Of a stretch of 7,683 bases of DNA, positions 5,189-7,683 are shown piece by piece. The translations under genes were made by a program, and so were the position numbers. The stretch comes from Dehalococcoidia bacterium. Its GTDB lineage: Bacteria; Chloroflexota; Dehalococcoidia; JAENJB01. Location: contig JAENJB010000047.1 of assembly GCA_016844565.1 (NCBI GenBank), positions 1 through 7,683 on the forward strand, read 5' to 3'. Position 1 is the stretch's first letter. The number at the start of each line of letters is the position of its first letter. The notes under the pieces are model-generated. The model saw only the letters and a program-made list of their open reading frames with translations, had not been told where the DNA came from and did not search any database.

Positions 5189-6313
5189 ATGAAGAGGTTC
5201 GGTTTTCTTGTTGTAGTGTTTGGTTTGCTGATAAGCGTTCTTGTCTCCGCCTGCGCGGCGCCGAAAGAGACGGCGCCAGTTGCTCCGCAGAAGCCGGGGA
5301 CGACCACCCCCACTCCTTCGGCCCCGCAGCTAACAGCGGAGCAGCAGCTCATGGAGGCCGCTAAGAAAGAGGGTGAGGTCAGCTTCTGGACTCACACCTG
5401 GGCCGCTCCGGGCAACGCTTTTGAGACGGCCTGGAAGGCAAAGTACCCCGGTATCAAGCTCATTGTCTGGGAAGCTTCCACCGCCTCGGAAGCCATCGCC
5501 CGCATGAGTGAGGAAGCCAAGGTGGGGCGGCGCAGCGTGGACGTGGTCATCTTCCCCGACGTGGACATCACCTCGGCTATAACCGGCGGCCTGCTCCAGG
5601 AGTATGAGTGGCCGAACACCCGGGGATGGGACCATCAGCCCAACAGCAAGATTATTCGGAACATAGATACCCAGGGCCGCGCGCCCGTCTACAATACCAA
5701 AGTCGTCACGCTCGCCGAGTCGCCGAAGACCTACAACGACCTCAAAGATGCGAAGTGGGCGGGTAAAGCGATGATATCCACTTCGGGCCGCGATACCCCG
5801 ATAGCCACCGCCTACATCTTCGGCGAGGGCGGGAATCTCGATTGGGACAAGTCCTTCGCCTACTGGAGAGAGGTGGTCGCCAAAGCCAAACCCAGGATCG
5901 TCACCGGCTACACGGAGCCGCTCGGCTCCTTGGCCGCCGGCGAGGTGGGCCTCTTCATGTGGGTCTCCCTTAAGTCAACGATACAGCTCATCTGGAAGGG
6001 GGCGCCCCTGGGCATCGCCGCCCTGGAGAAGACCCCTGCGAGCAATACTTCCATCGGCATAGTAAAGAACGCGCCTCACCCCAATGCCGCCAGGCTGCTG
6101 GCAGACTTCTTCACCTCCAGCGAGGGGGCTCTGGCGCACTCAGAGACGGTAGTAGCTATGGTCTTCGACCCGGTGGCTGCCCAGAAGGCCAAGGTCGGCG
6201 CCGAACTGAAGCGGTGGGGAGTGACCCTCGTTCCTCTGCCCCCCGAGCTCATGACGGCGGAGAACAACATCAAGGCTGTGGACTTCTGGACGAAAGACCT
6301 GCTGCGCCGTTAG
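5189..6313 (+). CDS. ABC transporter extracellular solute-binding lipoprotein (family 1, iron(III)-like)
   Basis: This 374-residue lipoprotein captures the substrate outside the membrane for an ABC importer. The ATG at 5189 has AGGAG (5179-5183) five bases before it. The in-frame starts further upstream (5090, 5165) lack this and would spoil the signal peptide. Residues 1-21 are a lipoprotein signal (MKRFGFLVVVFGLLISVLVSA), and VSAC is the lipobox with Cys22 as the lipidated residue. A Pro/Thr/Ala-rich tether covers about 23-50. The binding domain begins with EQQLMEAAKKEGEVSFWTHT and includes the family signature PVYNTKVV followed by a TYNDLKDAKWAGKAMIST stretch. This resembles the AfuA/FbpA and related extracellular family 1 proteins. 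The paired tyrosines that bind iron in FbpA are not evident, so iron is only one possibility. The permease follows 42 bases later. Confidence 0.92.
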   Translation: MKRFGFLVVVFGLLISVLVSACAAPKETAPVAPQKPGTTTPTPSAPQLTAEQQLMEAAKKEGEVSFWTHTWAAPGNAFETAWKAKYPGIKLIVWEASTASEAIARMSEEAKVGRRSVDVVIFPDVDITSAITGGLLQEYEWPNTRGWDHQPNSKIIRNIDTQGRAPVYNTKVVTLAESPKTYNDLKDAKWAGKAMISTSGRDTPIATAYIFGEGGNLDWDKSFAYWREVVAKAKPRIVTGYTEPLGSLAAGEVGLFMWVSLKSTIQLIWKGAPLGIAALEKTPASNTSIGIVKNAPHPNAARLLADFFTSSEGALAHSETVVAMVFDPVAAQKAKVGAELKRWGVTLVPLPPELMTAENNIKAVDFWTKDLLRR

Positions 6314-6355
6314 TACCCCTGATCGCCCAGCACCTCGTTAAGATAGGGGGACAAC

Positions 6356-7683
6356 TTGCTCCGCGGACTCACCCTCGGACGGAGGGCATGGTTCCCGTTC
6401 GTCAACCCGGGGAAAGCGGCACTGGTCCTTATCAGTGCGCTCGTGGTTGCGCTGGCGGTTGTCCCCCTGCTGTTCCTGCTCTGGGATAGCTTCAAAGAAG
6501 TCACTCTGGGCAACCTCCTCGACCTCAGCGTGGACAACTTCACCCTCAAGAACTTCCGCGCAGCCTACGCCGACCCCAGGAGCCTGGGCATGCTGGGGAA
6601 CAGCTTCTACTTCGCCTTCGGCTCAATGCTGGTGGCCTTCGTCTTCGGGGGCACCATCGCCTTTCTCGTGGAGCGGACCAACACCCCCTACCGGAACGTC
6701 ATCTACGGACTCATGTACATTCCGCTGGTTATGCCCAGCATGATCAAGGCCTTCGCCTGGATACTGCTCCTGAGCCCCACCATCGGCATCCTCAACAAGG
6801 CCTGGTTCTTCTTTGGTTTCACCGACCCCATTTTCAATTCCTACTCAGTGCCAGCCATGTTCTGGGTGGAGGGCCTGTCCATGTCGCCACTTACCTTCCT
6901 GCTGCTGGGAGCTTCTCTCAGGGCTATGGACCCGTCTCTGGAGGAGGCGGCCTACACCTCCGGGGCCGGCAAGGCCGTCACCCTGCTCCGCGTCACCTTC
7001 AGGTTGATGACGCCGGCTCTGGCGGGCATCGCCCTCTTGCAGTTCGTCCGCGGCCTGGAGGCCTTCGAGGTGCCGCTCCTCATGGGGGCCGGTCAAGGGG
7101 TGATGGTCTTCAGCACCAACGTGTTCTTCGCCATCAGGGAGTACAATCCCCCTCTCTACGGGGAGGCCTTCGTCTTCAGCCTGGTACTGATTTTCTTCTG
7201 CTTCATCGGATTGCTCCTTTATCAGAAGGCCATGTCGAGGGCGGAGCGCTACGCCACCATAACAGGCAAGGGGTATCGACCCCGGCTCATGGACCTGGGA
7301 CAGTGGCGCCCTCTGGCGGCGGGATTCGTCTTCTTCTTTCTCGCTGTTTCGGCCATACTGCCGTTCCTCGTCCTCCTGTGGGCCTCTCTGTTGCCTTTCT
7401 ATCAAGTGCCCTCGCGGGAGGCTCTGGGCACGATCACCTGGGCCAACTACGCGTCGATCATCAACCGCAGAGACATTACCCTCATCTTGAGGAATACCGC
7501 TATACTGTCCGTCTTGGTCAGCGTGGGCGGCATGGTCCTGGCAACCATCATCTCCTGGGTGGTCATCAGGATGCGGGTGAAGGGTGGACGCCTCCTCGAC
7601 AACCTGGTCTTCATCCCCTACGCCGTCCCAGCGGTGGCGTTCGGCCTCAGCTACATGATTCTCTTCCTGATGTTCCCAAACCC
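6356..7683 (+). CDS. ABC transporter permease, two-domain FbpB/ThiP type (3' end off window)
   Basis: The frame has 442 codons and runs off the edge. A TAG at 6344-6346 closes it upstream. The TTG at 6356 has AGGGGG (6345-6350) at a five-base distance, and no ATG lies in frame until well inside the protein, so a TTG start is likely. Residues 22-44 are the first membrane helix (ALVLISALVVALAVVPLLFLLW). The first half carries the EAA loop that docks the ATPase (EEAAYTSGAGKAVTLLRVTF, from residue 196). A second half begins near residue 317 with another strong helix (GFVFFFLAVSAILPFLVLLW), as in iron and thiamine permeases that fuse two transmembrane domains. The second EAA loop and the ATPase gene should lie beyond the window. 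It presumably forms the channel for the solute bound by the upstream lipoprotein. Confidence 0.92.
   Translation, partial: MLRGLTLGRRAWFPFVNPGKAALVLISALVVALAVVPLLFLLWDSFKEVTLGNLLDLSVDNFTLKNFRAAYADPRSLGMLGNSFYFAFGSMLVAFVFGGTIAFLVERTNTPYRNVIYGLMYIPLVMPSMIKAFAWILLLSPTIGILNKAWFFFGFTDPIFNSYSVPAMFWVEGLSMSPLTFLLLGASLRAMDPSLEEAAYTSGAGKAVTLLRVTFRLMTPALAGIALLQFVRGLEAFEVPLLMGAGQGVMVFSTNVFFAIREYNPPLYGEAFVFSLVLIFFCFIGLLLYQKAMSRAERYATITGKGYRPRLMDLGQWRPLAAGFVFFFLAVSAILPFLVLLWASLLPFYQVPSREALGTITWANYASIINRRDITLILRNTAILSVLVSVGGMVLATIISWVVIRMRVKGGRLLDNLVFIPYAVPAVAFGLSYMILFLMFPN

Noticed and set aside
1..7683. CRISPR array, tRNA or rRNA gene, transposase or phage genes
   Set aside because: I saw no regularly spaced repeats, tRNA-like cloverleaf with a conserved T-loop, rRNA sequence or mobile-element protein by eye.

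Overview
This is a GC-rich bacterial window, apparently chromosomal. It holds seven supportable protein genes plus one doubtful short ORF, and two genes run off the edges. Several things suggest a metagenome-type, anaerobic or facultative Chloroflexota (Dehalococcoidia-like) genome. These are a lipoprotein solute-binding protein with a Thr/Pro-rich linker, a stand-alone molybdenum hydroxylase large subunit, and an intergenic repeat of the common environmental 'tcattgcgagg ... gacgaagcaatctc' type. The taxonomic placement is inference from gene style only; there is no rRNA or other marker gene here.

Left part (1-1696). On the minus strand a FAD-dependent oxidoreductase of the fumarate reductase/succinate dehydrogenase flavoprotein type begins at 676 and leaves the window at 1, with a good promoter candidate at 719-748. 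A 340-base stretch with no convincing gene follows. Two small minus-strand genes come next: a HicB-like antitoxin-fold protein (1017-1238) and a 55-residue probable membrane protein (1379-1546). A short ORF between them ends in an ATGA overlap with the hicB-like start. No HicA toxin is visible.

Middle part (1697-5083). On the plus strand there is a PRPP-motif phosphoribosyltransferase (1697-2398) with a promoter so close that its mRNA may be leaderless. It is followed by a 112-bp repeat that can fold into a multi-armed structure. Next comes a 783-residue xanthine dehydrogenase/aldehyde oxidase-family molybdopterin subunit (2684-5035, GTG start). Its stop codon lies in a second common repeat that forms a terminator-like hairpin. 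The FeS and FAD subunits that normally accompany this protein are not in the window.

Right part (5084-7683). A probable ABC uptake operon starts with a lipoprotein solute-binding protein (5189-6313). After 42 bases comes a long, two-domain FbpB-type permease (6356 to beyond 7683, TTG start). The ATPase gene would be expected beyond the right edge. The substrate cannot be assigned; the binding protein resembles the iron(III)/extracellular family 1 group.

The window reads as ordinary accessory metabolism and transport. I did not find convincing evidence of a wholly new system. The points most worth a check are the orphan molybdenum subunit next to the transporter, the two repeats, and the hicB neighbourhood.
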